From assembly GCF_000317435.1 (NCBI RefSeq), contig NC_019751.1:1798001-1862000 (forward strand): a stretch of DNA of 64,000 bases, in the 5' to 3' direction. The position numbers and the translations under genes were made by a program. This DNA comes from Calothrix sp. PCC 6303 (GTDB lineage Bacteria; Cyanobacteriota; Cyanobacteriia; Cyanobacteriales; Nostocaceae). Every line of letters starts with the position of its first letter. Positions within the stretch are counted from its first letter, which is position 1. Below the pieces are notes generated by a model. That model was given only the letters and a program-made list of their open reading frames with translations, was not told the origin of the DNA and did no database searches. Below, one piece after another: positions 35,272 through 44,583 of the stretch.

Positions 35272-35936
35272 GTATCCTGCGTTAATTGTTGGGAATGCTG
35301 AGGATTAGTAGCCATAATACAGAAAATTGAAATTACTAAAGCTGTAGCACTAATGGCATATAAAGGTAAATAAGAATTAGTATCCCTAATGAACAACGCC
35401 ATACAAAAGCCGCCAAAGGCTTGAGTTAAAGCAAATGAAAAAGTCATAGCACTCCATGCACCACGATGTTGCTTGGCTCCAACTATTTCTAGCGCGTACA
35501 TTGAGACTAAAGTGACAATTCCTGGTGTAAACATTCCCACCAAAAACGCCGAAAAATGTAATACCCACAAATTTGTACTTACCAAAGGTAAAGCCACACC
35601 TAAAGCTTTCAAACTAAAACAGACTAATAAACAGCGTTTAAATCCCCAGCGATCGCCTAATATACCAGTTAACAATGGACCAACAGCTGCACCAATGCCA
35701 AATAAAGACCAAGATACACCACCCACCCCCAAAGAATACCCTAACTCTCGCACGATAAAATCCACCCAAAATAAGGTGTGGGGCAAAAAACCAACAGCGT
35801 TAAACCCGTAAGCTATCAACAAGTACCACATACTATGATTTCGCCAAAAGCTTACTCCTGCATCTCCAATGGGCGAATAATTCACAGGAGTGGATGCAGC
35901 AGATATTTCTGCCCAAATTTTCCAGGTGATTACACT
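35268..35936 (-). pseudogene. MFS transporter, 3' half (cut by a transposon)
   Basis: This frame encodes about 222 residues with the last six transmembrane helices of a major-facilitator transporter, including LTGILGDRWGFKRCLL, a typical MFS loop motif GxxxDRxGxK. Homologous sequence continues upstream of the first Met (35885) through SVITWKIWAEISAASTP to the end of the ISAzo13-like element at 35940. The 5' half lies at 41404-41928. Joining them at one TTA codon gives one open frame of about 397 residues, a normal MFS length. The 3' half might still be expressed from a transposon promoter, but is unlikely to act alone. Confidence 0.88.
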
Positions 35937-35990
35937 TAAGGGACTTCCAGAAAATAAACTATTCCATTGGAAATAATGATAATCATTTTA

Positions 35991-36035
35991 AAGGGGGATG
36001 AAGGGGCTGCCGACGGCAGCCCCTTCATCCCCCTT
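35991..36035. repeat. Left subterminal hairpin of the ISAzo13-like element
   Basis: A perfect 21-bp stem with loop GAC (core CTGCC GAC GGCAG) lies just inside the left end. A matching hairpin is at 41286. It may shield the transposase from outside transcription or serve as a transposase-recognised structure. Confidence 0.85.
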
Positions 36036-36080
36036 TTGTAGTAATTTGAATAATGACTGAGTTTTTGAGTGTAGCAACTG

Positions 36081-37324
36081 GTGACTATAGTATTAACTGA
36101 TTCTCTGAAAAAGTTGTTCATTGAAACTGCATCTCAATTAAAAGGTGCAGAAAAGCGTAGATTTATGGCTTCGACAGTTCAAAGCTTAGGTTTAGGAGGG
36201 CAAAGACTTGCACAATCAGAATTAGGATGGAATCGAGACACAATTCGCAAAGGAACAAGAGAATTAAAAAGCGGTATTACTTGTGTTGATAACATGAGTG
36301 GCAAAGGACGTTACAAAGCAGAAGAACATCTGCCAAATCTTTTAGAAGATATCAAAAAAATAGTTGACTTCTATAGTCAAACCGATCCGAGTTTTAAAAG
36401 TCAAAGACTATATACTAGACTCAGTGCAGCCGAAGTTAGAAAGCAATTAATCGAAAAGTCTGGTTATAGTGATGAAAAGTTACATACATCAGAAACAATT
36501 CGAGTCAAATTAAATAATTTAGGTTATAAGCTCAGAAGGGTAAAGAAAGTTCAGCCTCAAAAAAAATCCCACAAACTGATGCAATCTTTGAGCAATTAGA
36601 TGTAGTAAATAAAGATGCAGATGAAGATAAGAGTGTTTTACGTCTAAGCATGGACGGAAAAGCCTGTGTTAAGATCGGCTCATTTGACCGAGGGGGTAAA
36701 AGCCGGGATGGGGTGAAAGCATCAGACCATGATTATAATCCGAAAACAACTGTAACTCCTTATGGAATATTTCTTCCAGAGCTTGACGAGTTATTTTTGT
36801 ACTTTACAGAATCGAAAGTTACAAGTGATTTTATCGTTGATATTCTAGAAGATTTTTGGTCTTGTGAAAAGCATCGTTTTTCTGAAGTTAAAACACTACT
36901 TCTGAATCAAGATAATGGTCCGCAGAATAGTTCGCGGCGTACCCAATTTATGAAACGTATAGTAGAGTTTGCTCACAAACATCAAGTAAATATACGTTTA
37001 GCTTATTATCCTCCCTATCATAGTAAATACAATCCAATAGAAAGGACATGGGCAGTACTAGAAAATCATTGGAATGGGAGTATTTTAGATGAACTAGAAA
37101 CGGCTTTAAATTTTGCTAGCACTATGAAATGGAACGGGAAACATCCAGTCGTTAAGCTAGTACACGAAACTTATGAGAATGGGGTAAAGCTTACAAAAAA
37201 AGCTATGGCTCAAATCGAAAAACAGATTGAGCGGCTAACCGATTCTAATCATGAAGTTTTCCCAAATTTAGGTAATTGGTTTATTGATATTTGTTGTAGT
37301 AAAACAAACGTGATTTCATTTTAA
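36081..37324 (+). CDS. ISAzo13-family transposase in two frames joined by a -1 frameshift
   Basis: The first frame (36081-36599) encodes 172 residues, beginning MTIVLTDSLKKLFIETASQL, with a helix-turn-helix-like LGGQRLAQSELGWNRDTIRKG. The second frame continues as IPQTDAIFEQLDVVNKDADED, then LSMDGKACVKIG with the first catalytic Asp, LLNQDNGPQNSSRR with the second, and YHSKYNPIERTWAVLE with the Glu. These are DDE residues of the ISAzo13 group. The frames meet at eight A residues (36549-36556), and a -1 shift joins them exactly. This may be programmed frameshifting, transcript slippage or a disabling mutation. The start is GTG 36081. Confidence 0.85.
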
Positions 37325-37405
37325 TAGCAACATTTATTTAGGGGGTGAAATGAGCAATCGTACAGAAACTTACGCTAAGGCTGAAACGCCTGCTACATAA
37401 GCGTT

Positions 37406-40400
37406 TTAATCCTCCTGCTCATTTGGGTCATTTGGATCGCGTAATGGACGCATTTCTCCCTGCATAACTGCCAGAGGTAAAGAAAACTGATAACGCCCTA
37501 ACATATTGACGTGGGAATGCCCCAAAGGCGATAGCCGCGCTATATCCTCTTGATTTATGCTTTGCTGTAAACCGATAGAGGTAAGTGCAGCATCCATATA
37601 ATATGTATTCCATAGTACCAAAGCATTTACGACTAACCCCAAAGCCGAAAGTTGGTCTTCTTGTCCCTCCCGGTAACGTTGACGCAACTCACCCTTTTGA
37701 CCATGAAATATAACTCTGGCAAGCCCATGTCGTCCTTCACCTCGATTTAGCTGAGTCAAAATTCGACGACGGTACGCCTCATCATCGACATAGTTTAATA
37801 GGTACAAAGTTTTGGCTATACGTCCCAACTCTCCAATCGCTCGACCCAAAACAGAAGGTTTGTCACCTCGGTATAAAGTTCGCATAATTTCTGACGCGCT
37901 TACCGTTCCCAATTTCAAAGACCCAGCAACTCGTAGCATGTCATCCCAATAATTCTCAATAAAAGAGGTATTGACTTTTTGGCGTGCTATTCCATTTAGA
38001 ACCCCATAATCTGCAAGCGAATCTAAACGCCAAAAGCGAGCCTCTCCCACATCTGCTAGCCGAGGACTGAACTGGTAGCCTAGTAGCCAGAATAGTCCAA
38101 ATATCACATCGCTGTAACCGCTTGTGTCCGTCATCAGTTCTCTGGGACTCAAACTGGTTTGTTGCTCAAGAAGCCCAACCAACACAACCAGAGAGTCGCG
38201 CAGTGTTCCAGGAACCACCAAACCGTGAAAACCAGTAAACTGGTCTGAGGTAAAGTTGTAGTAAGTAATACCCCGACCCCGACCAAAATATTTGCTATTG
38301 GGTCCAGAATTTAGTGTCTGCACAGGCACCACAAAACGTAATCCATCAGCCGAGGCGACTTCTCCCCCACCCCAAGTCTGTGCCAATGGAATCTGAGTTT
38401 GAGCATCAACCAGCCGCGCATTAGCACGAATCAAGGTTTCAGAACGAAGGTAGTTTTGCTGCACCCAAGCCAGTCGATTGCGAGTTAGGGCTGGAATGTC
38501 TGCGCGTATCACTGGCTTCAGACCTATGTTACAACTAGTCGCTATCAGCACTGCACAGACACTAATGGGTAAATCAGTTACTCGTGAGCTTTCCTGGCTA
38601 CCGTGGTTAAATTCATCCATAAATCCTGTTTTCGCATGGATTTCCAGCAAGGCTTCAGGCAAGTCCACACAGGGGAGTAAGGAAGCTACCAGTGTTTTGA
38701 GAGCTTTTAAACTTGCAGGTTCTTCCAACTTATCCAGGTTGGTTACTGTTAAAGTATCACGTCCTTTTTTGTTAGGTTCGACCCTTACCGCTGCATTGCT
38801 AGGCAGATTATTGGCAGTACGATGAAATGCTTCCTCAAGTTGCTGCTTCAACTTGGACAGTTCCGGTTCGGGTGTTGGTTGTAGGTTCAGCGCTCGACAA
38901 ACTTGTGGTCGGGCTGATTCCCAGTATGAACCTTGTAGTAATTTAGCATGGGGATTACTCCAACGTATGCTAGGAGTGATAAACAGTTCCCGATGGCGCA
39001 ATCCCTCACACAATCGCTCTAAGGTACAAAAAGTGTAAGCGCGACGGTCGATATCTGCATTCGGTTGTACAATTAATTGTAGCCAGCCTTTAGTAATACC
39101 ATTAAGTGGAGCAGCATCCATCTTGGGATTCGCTTTTTTTTCAATACTTTTGAGAAATTCCACAGCTTTAAGAATTGACTGACCAGCTTTTGTGGCTTGA
39201 AAATCGATTGTCCGTAATAGTGAAGGGAGAAATCTGCGAACATGTGCCCAACGCTTCAGCAGTTCTGGGTAATAGTCATCTTCTGGTGGTCTGGCTAGTT
39301 CTTCCACCTTTGTCACAGCAGATTGTAATTTCTCTTGAGGGATGCGTTGAAAAACAACTTCACGCACACTTTTATCTTCACAATTGGGGTCAAGTATAAC
39401 GGAACATGCTTCACCCAACCGCAAAGCTGCGGCATCCAGGTCTTTTATCGTGCGTAACCGTTCCTTTTTCCCATCCCGCACCGACTTGGAGAGTAAATCT
39501 TTGATCAACAATTCCAACACATCGAGGGTATCGTCGGCGGCTGTAGCTTCTAGCACTTGAATGAAGGCAACGAGAGTAGCAATTCTCCGCTCAAATGGCA
39601 TCCGGGCGATTGCAGCTACTCGAATTGTTGCTGCGTGGCGAGCAAGAGCTTTTAATCTGCTAGCTGGTAGCTTTGAGAAATTCAAAGTGTTGATACCAAA
39701 GGAACGTACCTCAACCAGACGATTTAAGGCATTGACTAGAGCCGGAGCGCTGTGACGAGTTGGAGAGCGCCTCAATGTGTCGAGTGGTGTGTACCAAGTT
39801 TTTTTGTCAGATACCAGTAAGGCTTCAAGCTTTAATCGTTGTTCCGCCGAAGGAATTTTGGCTAAAATTCGCCACAAACGATTAGCAGTCCGCTCCCGCA
39901 CGCTAGCAACTAGACGCTCCAAAACTGTAACTCCTGGTAAAAGGATTTTATGTTCAACCAACCTAGCTGTAACTAAGTCAAATAGAACACTAGGAGCTTC
40001 CGAACCAACCCAGGCACGTCCGTACAGCCAACGAGTCAGTTGCCAGTTTCCTGGTTGTGCGCTGAAATCTCGATAGCCATAGCGCTGCTTAATTTCGCCC
40101 TGATGCTCCCAATGGGTAACTGAGCGCTCAAGGTAGCGTGGCAAAAAATCGTAATTTACGATATTTAATTGAGTAGCTATATAAGTGATAACACCAGGCG
40201 GAACATCAATTGGATTTTCCAAAAAAGTCCCTAAAAACCTGACGCTAACGAGCTGCAATGCAAAACCCAGACGGTTATGATTCCCACGTCGAATTTTCAC
40301 GCTGTCCTTATCCATATCGTCAAGATGGAAGTACCGAGCCAATTGCCGAGGTGTTGGTTCCGACTCATAGCGTCCGTAGCGTTGCCGCTGTTCGAGAGTA

Positions 40401-40411
40401 AGGAATCCCAT
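37406..40411 (-). CDS. tnpA: Tn3-family transposase TnpA
   Basis: The 1001-residue protein is full length for the family. It begins MGFLTLEQRQRYGRYESEPT, and the C-terminal catalytic region includes VASADGLRFVVPVQTLN with the first catalytic Asp, LMTDTSGYSDVIFGLFWLLGY with the second, and a Glu toward the C-terminus. It binds the transposon ends and catalyses replicative transposition. No stop or frameshift is seen. Its stop codon lies just inside the left inverted repeat, and it is divergent from the resolvase across a 102-base gap. Confidence 0.97.
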   Translation of the reverse strand: MGFLTLEQRQRYGRYESEPTPRQLARYFHLDDMDKDSVKIRRGNHNRLGFALQLVSVRFLGTFLENPIDVPPGVITYIATQLNIVNYDFLPRYLERSVTHWEHQGEIKQRYGYRDFSAQPGNWQLTRWLYGRAWVGSEAPSVLFDLVTARLVEHKILLPGVTVLERLVASVRERTANRLWRILAKIPSAEQRLKLEALLVSDKKTWYTPLDTLRRSPTRHSAPALVNALNRLVEVRSFGINTLNFSKLPASRLKALARHAATIRVAAIARMPFERRIATLVAFIQVLEATAADDTLDVLELLIKDLLSKSVRDGKKERLRTIKDLDAAALRLGEACSVILDPNCEDKSVREVVFQRIPQEKLQSAVTKVEELARPPEDDYYPELLKRWAHVRRFLPSLLRTIDFQATKAGQSILKAVEFLKSIEKKANPKMDAAPLNGITKGWLQLIVQPNADIDRRAYTFCTLERLCEGLRHRELFITPSIRWSNPHAKLLQGSYWESARPQVCRALNLQPTPEPELSKLKQQLEEAFHRTANNLPSNAAVRVEPNKKGRDTLTVTNLDKLEEPASLKALKTLVASLLPCVDLPEALLEIHAKTGFMDEFNHGSQESSRVTDLPISVCAVLIATSCNIGLKPVIRADIPALTRNRLAWVQQNYLRSETLIRANARLVDAQTQIPLAQTWGGGEVASADGLRFVVPVQTLNSGPNSKYFGRGRGITYYNFTSDQFTGFHGLVVPGTLRDSLVVLVGLLEQQTSLSPRELMTDTSGYSDVIFGLFWLLGYQFSPRLADVGEARFWRLDSLADYGVLNGIARQKVNTSFIENYWDDMLRVAGSLKLGTVSASEIMRTLYRGDKPSVLGRAIGELGRIAKTLYLLNYVDDEAYRRRILTQLNRGEGRHGLARVIFHGQKGELRQRYREGQEDQLSALGLVVNALVLWNTYYMDAALTSIGLQQSINQEDIARLSPLGHSHVNMLGRYQFSLPLAVMQGEMRPLRDPNDPNEQED

Positions 40412-40513
40412 CCATAAGCCCTAATTTGTACTAATTAAAGTTTACTCTGTTTGGTACACTAAATTCAAACGGCACAGCACGGGTTTGATACCCCTTTTTT
40501 CTGGAGGGTTTAA
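40412..40513. promoter_or_regulatory. Candidate res site and divergent promoters of the Tn3 element
   Basis: The 102-base gap between tnpA and the resolvase gene is where Tn3 elements keep their recombination site. It contains the related short motifs TTTGTACTAATT and TTTGGTACACTAA. I did not resolve three complete resolvase-binding subsites, so the role is inferred from position. Confidence 0.45.
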
Positions 40514-41164
40514 TTGGTACAAAAAGTCGCCATTTATTGTCGGGTTTCCACAACAGATCAGTCCTGTGAGCGACAAGAACGGGACTTGCTGGAATATGCC
40601 GAAAAGTCAGGGTTTGAGGTGGTTGGAGTTTGGTTTGAAACAGCGAGTGGAATTAAACACAACCGCACTGAGCGCAAAAAAGTTATGGCATTAGCTCAAA
40701 GCCATAGCATTGATGCCATTTTGGTTACAGAGATGACCCGGTGGGGGCGTAGCACCATTGATCTGATTGAGACGTTGCAAGAACTTCATAGTTGGCATGT
40801 CTCCTTAATTGCCCAAACTGGATTGCAATTTGATTTAAATACTCCACAAGGGCGGCTAATTGCCCATCTAATGGCTTCTTTGGCTGAATTTGAACGGGAT
40901 TTGGTGCGAGAAAGGGTACGTTCGGGGGTGGCAGCGGCTAAAGCACGAGGTCACAAGTTTGGCAGACAACCGGGACAACGGGTGAAAGCCGATAAGTTTG
41001 AACCCAAAGTGTTGCAAATGGTGGAATCAGGGTATTCTTACCGCAAAATTGCAGAAAAACTCAATCTTAGTAAGACAACGGTCAACGATATTGTAAAACG
41101 CCACAGGGAATCAAGCAAGAAATCGGACTCGACGGTAAGTGAATCTGAAACCTTTGCCCAGTAG
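40514..41164 (+). CDS. tnpR: Serine resolvase/recombinase of the Tn3 element
   Basis: The 216-residue protein has an N-terminal serine-recombinase domain (KVAIYCRVSTTDQ with the catalytic Ser, LVTEMTRWGRSTIDLIE, MASLAEFERDLVRERVRSGVAAAKARG) and a C-terminal helix-turn-helix (GYSYRKIAEKLNLSKTTVNDIVKRH). It resolves cointegrates formed by TnpA. TTG 40514 is used, preceded by GGAGG about eight bases upstream; it directly begins the beta strand, as expected. The stop lies three bases before the right inverted repeat. Confidence 0.94.
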   Translation: MVQKVAIYCRVSTTDQSCERQERDLLEYAEKSGFEVVGVWFETASGIKHNRTERKKVMALAQSHSIDAILVTEMTRWGRSTIDLIETLQELHSWHVSLIAQTGLQFDLNTPQGRLIAHLMASLAEFERDLVRERVRSGVAAAKARGHKFGRQPGQRVKADKFEPKVLQMVESGYSYRKIAEKLNLSKTTVNDIVKRHRESSKKSDSTVSESETFAQ

Positions 41165-41285
41165 CTGTTTCAGCCTTAGCGTAAGTTTCTGTACGATTGC
41201 TCATTTCACCCCTTTAGCGGCAAAATATCCCTTATTTACACTGTTTAACTTCAAATAACAAGTGTATAGACTCTTATGCATAAAT

Positions 41286-41332
41286 GAGGGGGAGAAAAGG
41301 GCTTGCCGACGGCAAACCCTTTTCTCCCCCTC
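41286..41332. repeat. Right subterminal hairpin of the ISAzo13-like element
   Basis: A 22-bp stem with one mismatch around loop GAC (core TTGCC GAC GGCAA) mirrors the left hairpin at 35991. Arm sequences differ outside the core, while the stem is kept, suggesting selection on structure. Confidence 0.82.
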
Positions 41333-41403
41333 AAAATGATTATCATTCTTTAAATCAACCTGTCTTTTCCTTTTTTTGGAATAATTTATTCTTTGGAAGT
41401 CCC

Positions 41404-41928
41404 TAACACAGCACAAGTGATGCCCATTGCCAACCAGGCAAAAATGATATGAATATTCACCATCAAAGGAATCAGCAAACCAGCTAAAGCTGCATCCAGT
41501 CCGATACCTGAAAAAATCACTCCAGCAACACGTCCCCGTTGATTGGTGGGTACGTGGGGTAAAATCATCGGAGCAGCTAAAACCATCAAAATTGCTCCAC
41601 CAAAACCCGCCAAAAATCTCCAACTATAGAACCATACAAAGCTCATGTCGGGAAATGAGCAAGCAAGGTAACTCAAAGAACATAAAATCATCCCACATCG
41701 CACCAAAACCGTATTACTAATTCGTTTGATTGCACGTTGAATAAATATTGGACCAAGTAAATAACCAATTAAGGTAGCTACACCTAATTGAGCAGCATCT
41801 TCCTTGGAGAACCAATTAGCTTGAATTAGGGCAGGCATCAATGTGATATAGGCAAAACGCCCAATCCCATTGCCGACGAAGGTAGCAGCTAAACCCGCTA
41901 ACCAGAAACCAGGTTTATTTAGTGCCAT
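41404..41928 (-). pseudogene. MFS transporter, 5' half (cut by a transposon)
   Basis: About 175 residues encode the first six helices of an MFS transporter (MALNKPGFWLAGLAATFVGN, LGVATLIGYLLGPIFIQ, LAGFGGAILMVLAAPMILP), in the style of YbfB/YjiJ-like carriers. The frame runs six codons into the ISAzo13-like element and stops at 41386. The natural start is ATG 41928 (or 41934), inside the last codons of the upstream FAD-binding gene. The 3' half is at 35268-35936. Confidence 0.88.
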
Positions 41929-43804
41929 AAACATTCTCCATCTGCTGATTGCGAATAGGAGTATATTTGATGCTGATTTGATTTGCCAAGGATTGGACAA
42001 CTCGATCCGCATCAACTAAAGCAGTCGAGTTAACAAAAGGTCGTGGCAAAATAAAGGTGTAAAACTTCGGTCCTTCGGTAGGCGTTCCTAATACCCAAAA
42101 GTTCTGATAAATCTTATTTTCTCTGTTAATCAAATTTAAATCTGCTGAAATATCTAAACCATTGGGATGAAATTGATTATTAAAAAATGAGCGAGCAAAA
42201 CCATCATTTATTAGTTGCTTTATCAACAAATTTGAGCTTTCCTGAGGAATCGGCATGGCAATACGCGAACAAATAAAAACTTCAGCTTTAATAGTCTCAA
42301 ACTGACCATTAATGACAAATAAATTACTTGTTTCATCAAATCTCCATTTAGGTTTTATTCCCAGATCAATTTTTAATATTCCAGCTTTCTTTAATGCCAG
42401 CATTTCCTCAATTCTGATTTTTGGCGGACCCACAGCCAAGCGATTCATCACAGGAATAAATGAGGATAAAAGCCAGCGATGACTACTTTCTGTGAGTCCA
42501 GCAAAATCAATAGCATATCTGAGATTGTCTCTTAAATCCCTTAAGATATCACAGGCAGATTTTAGAGGATTTAATACATTTCCTTCATTAGCATTGAGAA
42601 TATCTTCATGTAAATAACCATCAAGCCATTGATTAAAGTTAGCTTGTGATTCTAAAGCTGTTAATGGTATGGGGTCTACAAGATTTTCCCAAATAAACTG
42701 ATGTTGTGGAGGAATATAATTCAAAATTAAAGATTTACGCTCATCTTCTTTGGTAGTTAAATATGCATTAGCAAATATATTTGCTGCAATGTAACCATGA
42801 TGTTTTTTGACATAAGTTTTACTGTAAACAAACTCCATATCACTTAATAATAACGGCAGAATATGAACGACAAAATCTATTTTTTGATACTTCTCTTTAA
42901 GTTCACTAATTGCTTGACGTGTGAGAAAATTAGCTTTATACTGTTCACGGACTTCTTTCTGATTATTGGCTCTCGCAGATAGTGGTAATCCCGAACGAGA
43001 AAATGCGACTATTTTTGGTTCTTTTTGTGATGCTTCATAACAAAGAATTCCCTCTTGATTACGGATAAATTTTCCTCCTCTACCTATTGTTAGCATCGAT
43101 AAAACATCACATGTTGATAATCCCAGACCTTCCACTGCGACCGTTTCATGAGATTCAATATTTGATGTGGATATGTCGAGAGGATAAGCGGAGAACAGAC
43201 GAGATTTTGCTTGCTCTTTGTTCAAGATTTCATGTTCATGTCCTGTTGTTAAAAAAACATAATCTTTGTGATACATTTTGCCATTCTCTGTTTTGATTTG
43301 CCATATCGTAGATGATGGAGAAGCAGAAATGACACGCTGTGAAATAGGTGTAATGTTTAGGGTATCAGGTGCAAAATCGCATAGATAATGAAAACACCAT
43401 TGTAGATACTTACCCAGTAGACCTCTAGAATAATATCCATTTGGGTCATGTGATTCACAGATGTGGTCACAAAGCCATTCATAGAAAGAGGGACCTTCCA
43501 AAATCAAGCCAGAACCTTGAACAGTATGATCTGAAAAAATAGTAATCTGACTAGCAATAGTATTAACCAGTAAATGCTCTGCTTGATTACGATAATGGCA
43601 ACCTGCACCAAAGGAATTTGGATCAAAAATACTAATATTTACATCTACCTGAAACTGTTTTGCCCTAGCAAAGGTGATAATACGCTCCAAAATACTTAAA
43701 CCTCTTGGACCAGATCCAATAATCGCCACTGAAACAGGATTCGGTCCAATCCACTTACTCAAATCAAATACAAAATTTGTTTGATTGTTTAAAATTTTTT
43801 CCAT
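41915..43804 (-). CDS. FAD/NAD(P)-binding protein (FAD-NAD(P)-binding domain family)
   Basis: The 629-residue protein has an N-terminal Rossmann dinucleotide motif SVAIIGSGPRGLSILERII and IFDPNSFGAGCHYRNQAEHLL, typical of the HI0933/YdhS-like FAD-NAD(P)-binding family. A second glycine-rich motif (VAVEGLGLSTCDVLSMLTIGRGG) follows. The C-terminal region includes NFWVLGTPTEGPKFYTF. Such proteins occur in natural-product and siderophore gene sets, but the reaction is unknown. The gene is first in a minus-strand operon whose MFS gene begins inside its last codons. It ends normally and is probably still expressed. Confidence 0.82.
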   Translation of the reverse strand: MEKILNNQTNFVFDLSKWIGPNPVSVAIIGSGPRGLSILERIITFARAKQFQVDVNISIFDPNSFGAGCHYRNQAEHLLVNTIASQITIFSDHTVQGSGLILEGPSFYEWLCDHICESHDPNGYYSRGLLGKYLQWCFHYLCDFAPDTLNITPISQRVISASPSSTIWQIKTENGKMYHKDYVFLTTGHEHEILNKEQAKSRLFSAYPLDISTSNIESHETVAVEGLGLSTCDVLSMLTIGRGGKFIRNQEGILCYEASQKEPKIVAFSRSGLPLSARANNQKEVREQYKANFLTRQAISELKEKYQKIDFVVHILPLLLSDMEFVYSKTYVKKHHGYIAANIFANAYLTTKEDERKSLILNYIPPQHQFIWENLVDPIPLTALESQANFNQWLDGYLHEDILNANEGNVLNPLKSACDILRDLRDNLRYAIDFAGLTESSHRWLLSSFIPVMNRLAVGPPKIRIEEMLALKKAGILKIDLGIKPKWRFDETSNLFVINGQFETIKAEVFICSRIAMPIPQESSNLLIKQLINDGFARSFFNNQFHPNGLDISADLNLINRENKIYQNFWVLGTPTEGPKFYTFILPRPFVNSTALVDADRVVQSLANQISIKYTPIRNQQMENVYGTK

Positions 43805-44163
43805 GATTTTATCTATTTGACTAAAAAAATATTCCTATAGTTCGTATTTCGTTGGCAGAAGAATGAAGCAAACTCTGGAAAAGTCTGAAAACATCATTCC
43901 CCAACTTGCACTCTAAATCTTATACTTCCCCAAAAACTGGGTTAAACTCTAATGAAAAAATAAAAGAATAAATAAGGTATTTATACAAAACATCAGAAAT
44001 TTACTATATTCAGCATCCTCGAAAATTAATTATGCTTTAAGCAGAATCCTTATAGAGACTGAAGTATGTTAAATCTCTCCATCTTTTCTAAAGATATGCA
44101 AATAACGAATATCAGTAAAAACTAGTAACTAAAAAAATGCAGTATATTTAATTTCCGAAAAAA
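43805..44163. other. Divergent promoter region between FAD-binding and PAS genes
   Basis: About 360 AT-rich bases separate two divergent genes. No gene or clear repeat was found. Promoters for both must lie here, but I could not pick out a convincing operator. Confidence 0.5.
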
Positions 44164-44583
44164 ATGGGTACAATTTGTGAAGATAAGTTATATATAACGA
44201 ATACAAAGTCAACAATGTCAACAATGTCAACTCCGACAATTGATCAACTTAAACAAAGTGACGTACCAGTGATCGTTGCAGATCATGAGGGAATCGTGGT
44301 GGATATAAATAGTAATTTTGAAATCATTTTTGGGTGGACTGCTGAAGAAATTATTGGTCAGCCGTTGACGGTGATTCTTCCAGCATTTTTTCGGGACTCC
44401 CATAATTTAGGATTTGCTCGCTTTTCTGCCACTGGGCAAGCTACTGTTCTCAATCACCCATTAAATCTCAAAGCAGTTACAAAAGATAATCGAGAAATTG
44501 AATCTGAACACTTTATCATTGCTGAAAAACAAGATGGGCAATGGCTTTTTGCTGCAAAGTTACGTCCTCTGGAAATGGCATAG
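44164..44583 (+). CDS. Single PAS-domain protein
   Basis: The 139-residue protein consists of one PAS domain (about 30-135): PVIVADHEGIVVDINSNFEIIFGWTAEEIIGQPLTVILP, with the segment from VVDINS through GWTAEEIIGQ as the PAS core. No output domain is attached. It could bind a small ligand or act as a partner to a separate kinase. The histidine kinase gene 410 bases downstream, also with an N-terminal PAS domain, is a candidate partner. An internal start at 44215 is possible, since the first 17 residues are not part of the domain. Confidence 0.8.
   Translation: MGTICEDKLYITNTKSTMSTMSTPTIDQLKQSDVPVIVADHEGIVVDINSNFEIIFGWTAEEIIGQPLTVILPAFFRDSHNLGFARFSATGQATVLNHPLNLKAVTKDNREIESEHFIIAEKQDGQWLFAAKLRPLEMA

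Larger units (their letters stand above)
37342..41212. mobile_element. Tn3-family transposon, 3,871 bp, with perfect 46-bp inverted repeats
   Basis: The ends (37342-37387 and 41167-41212) are exact inverted repeats of 46 bp starting GGGGTGAAATGAGC. A perfect 5-bp duplication TTTAG flanks the element (37337-37341 and 41213-41217), as expected for Tn3 transposition. It encodes only a transposase and a serine resolvase, divergently, with no passenger gene. It inserted 17 bases downstream of the ISAzo13 transposase stop. The perfect repeats and intact frames suggest recent activity. Confidence 0.96.
35940..41403. mobile_element. ISAzo13-like insertion sequence containing a Tn3-family transposon
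   Basis: The outer element is bounded by imperfect 26-bp inverted repeats (35940-35965 and 41378-41403; 23 of 26 match) starting GGGACTTCC. A 3-bp TAA duplication flanks it (35937-35939, 41404-41406). Each end also has a 13-bp palindrome AATGAT(A/T)ATCATT and a long hairpin. It carries one two-frame transposase gene. After subtracting the nested Tn3 transposon and its 5-bp duplication, the element is about 1.59 kb. It lies inside the MFS gene and restores its frame exactly when removed, which confirms the ends. Confidence 0.88.

Noticed and set aside
35975-35987. Native Fur box of the MFS operon
   Set aside because: The palindrome lies inside the ISAzo13-like element and is mirrored at its other end, so it belongs to the element and not to the operon.
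38478-38825. 115-codon plus-strand frame inside tnpA
   Set aside because: It is a shadow of the Tn3 transposase in the opposite strand.
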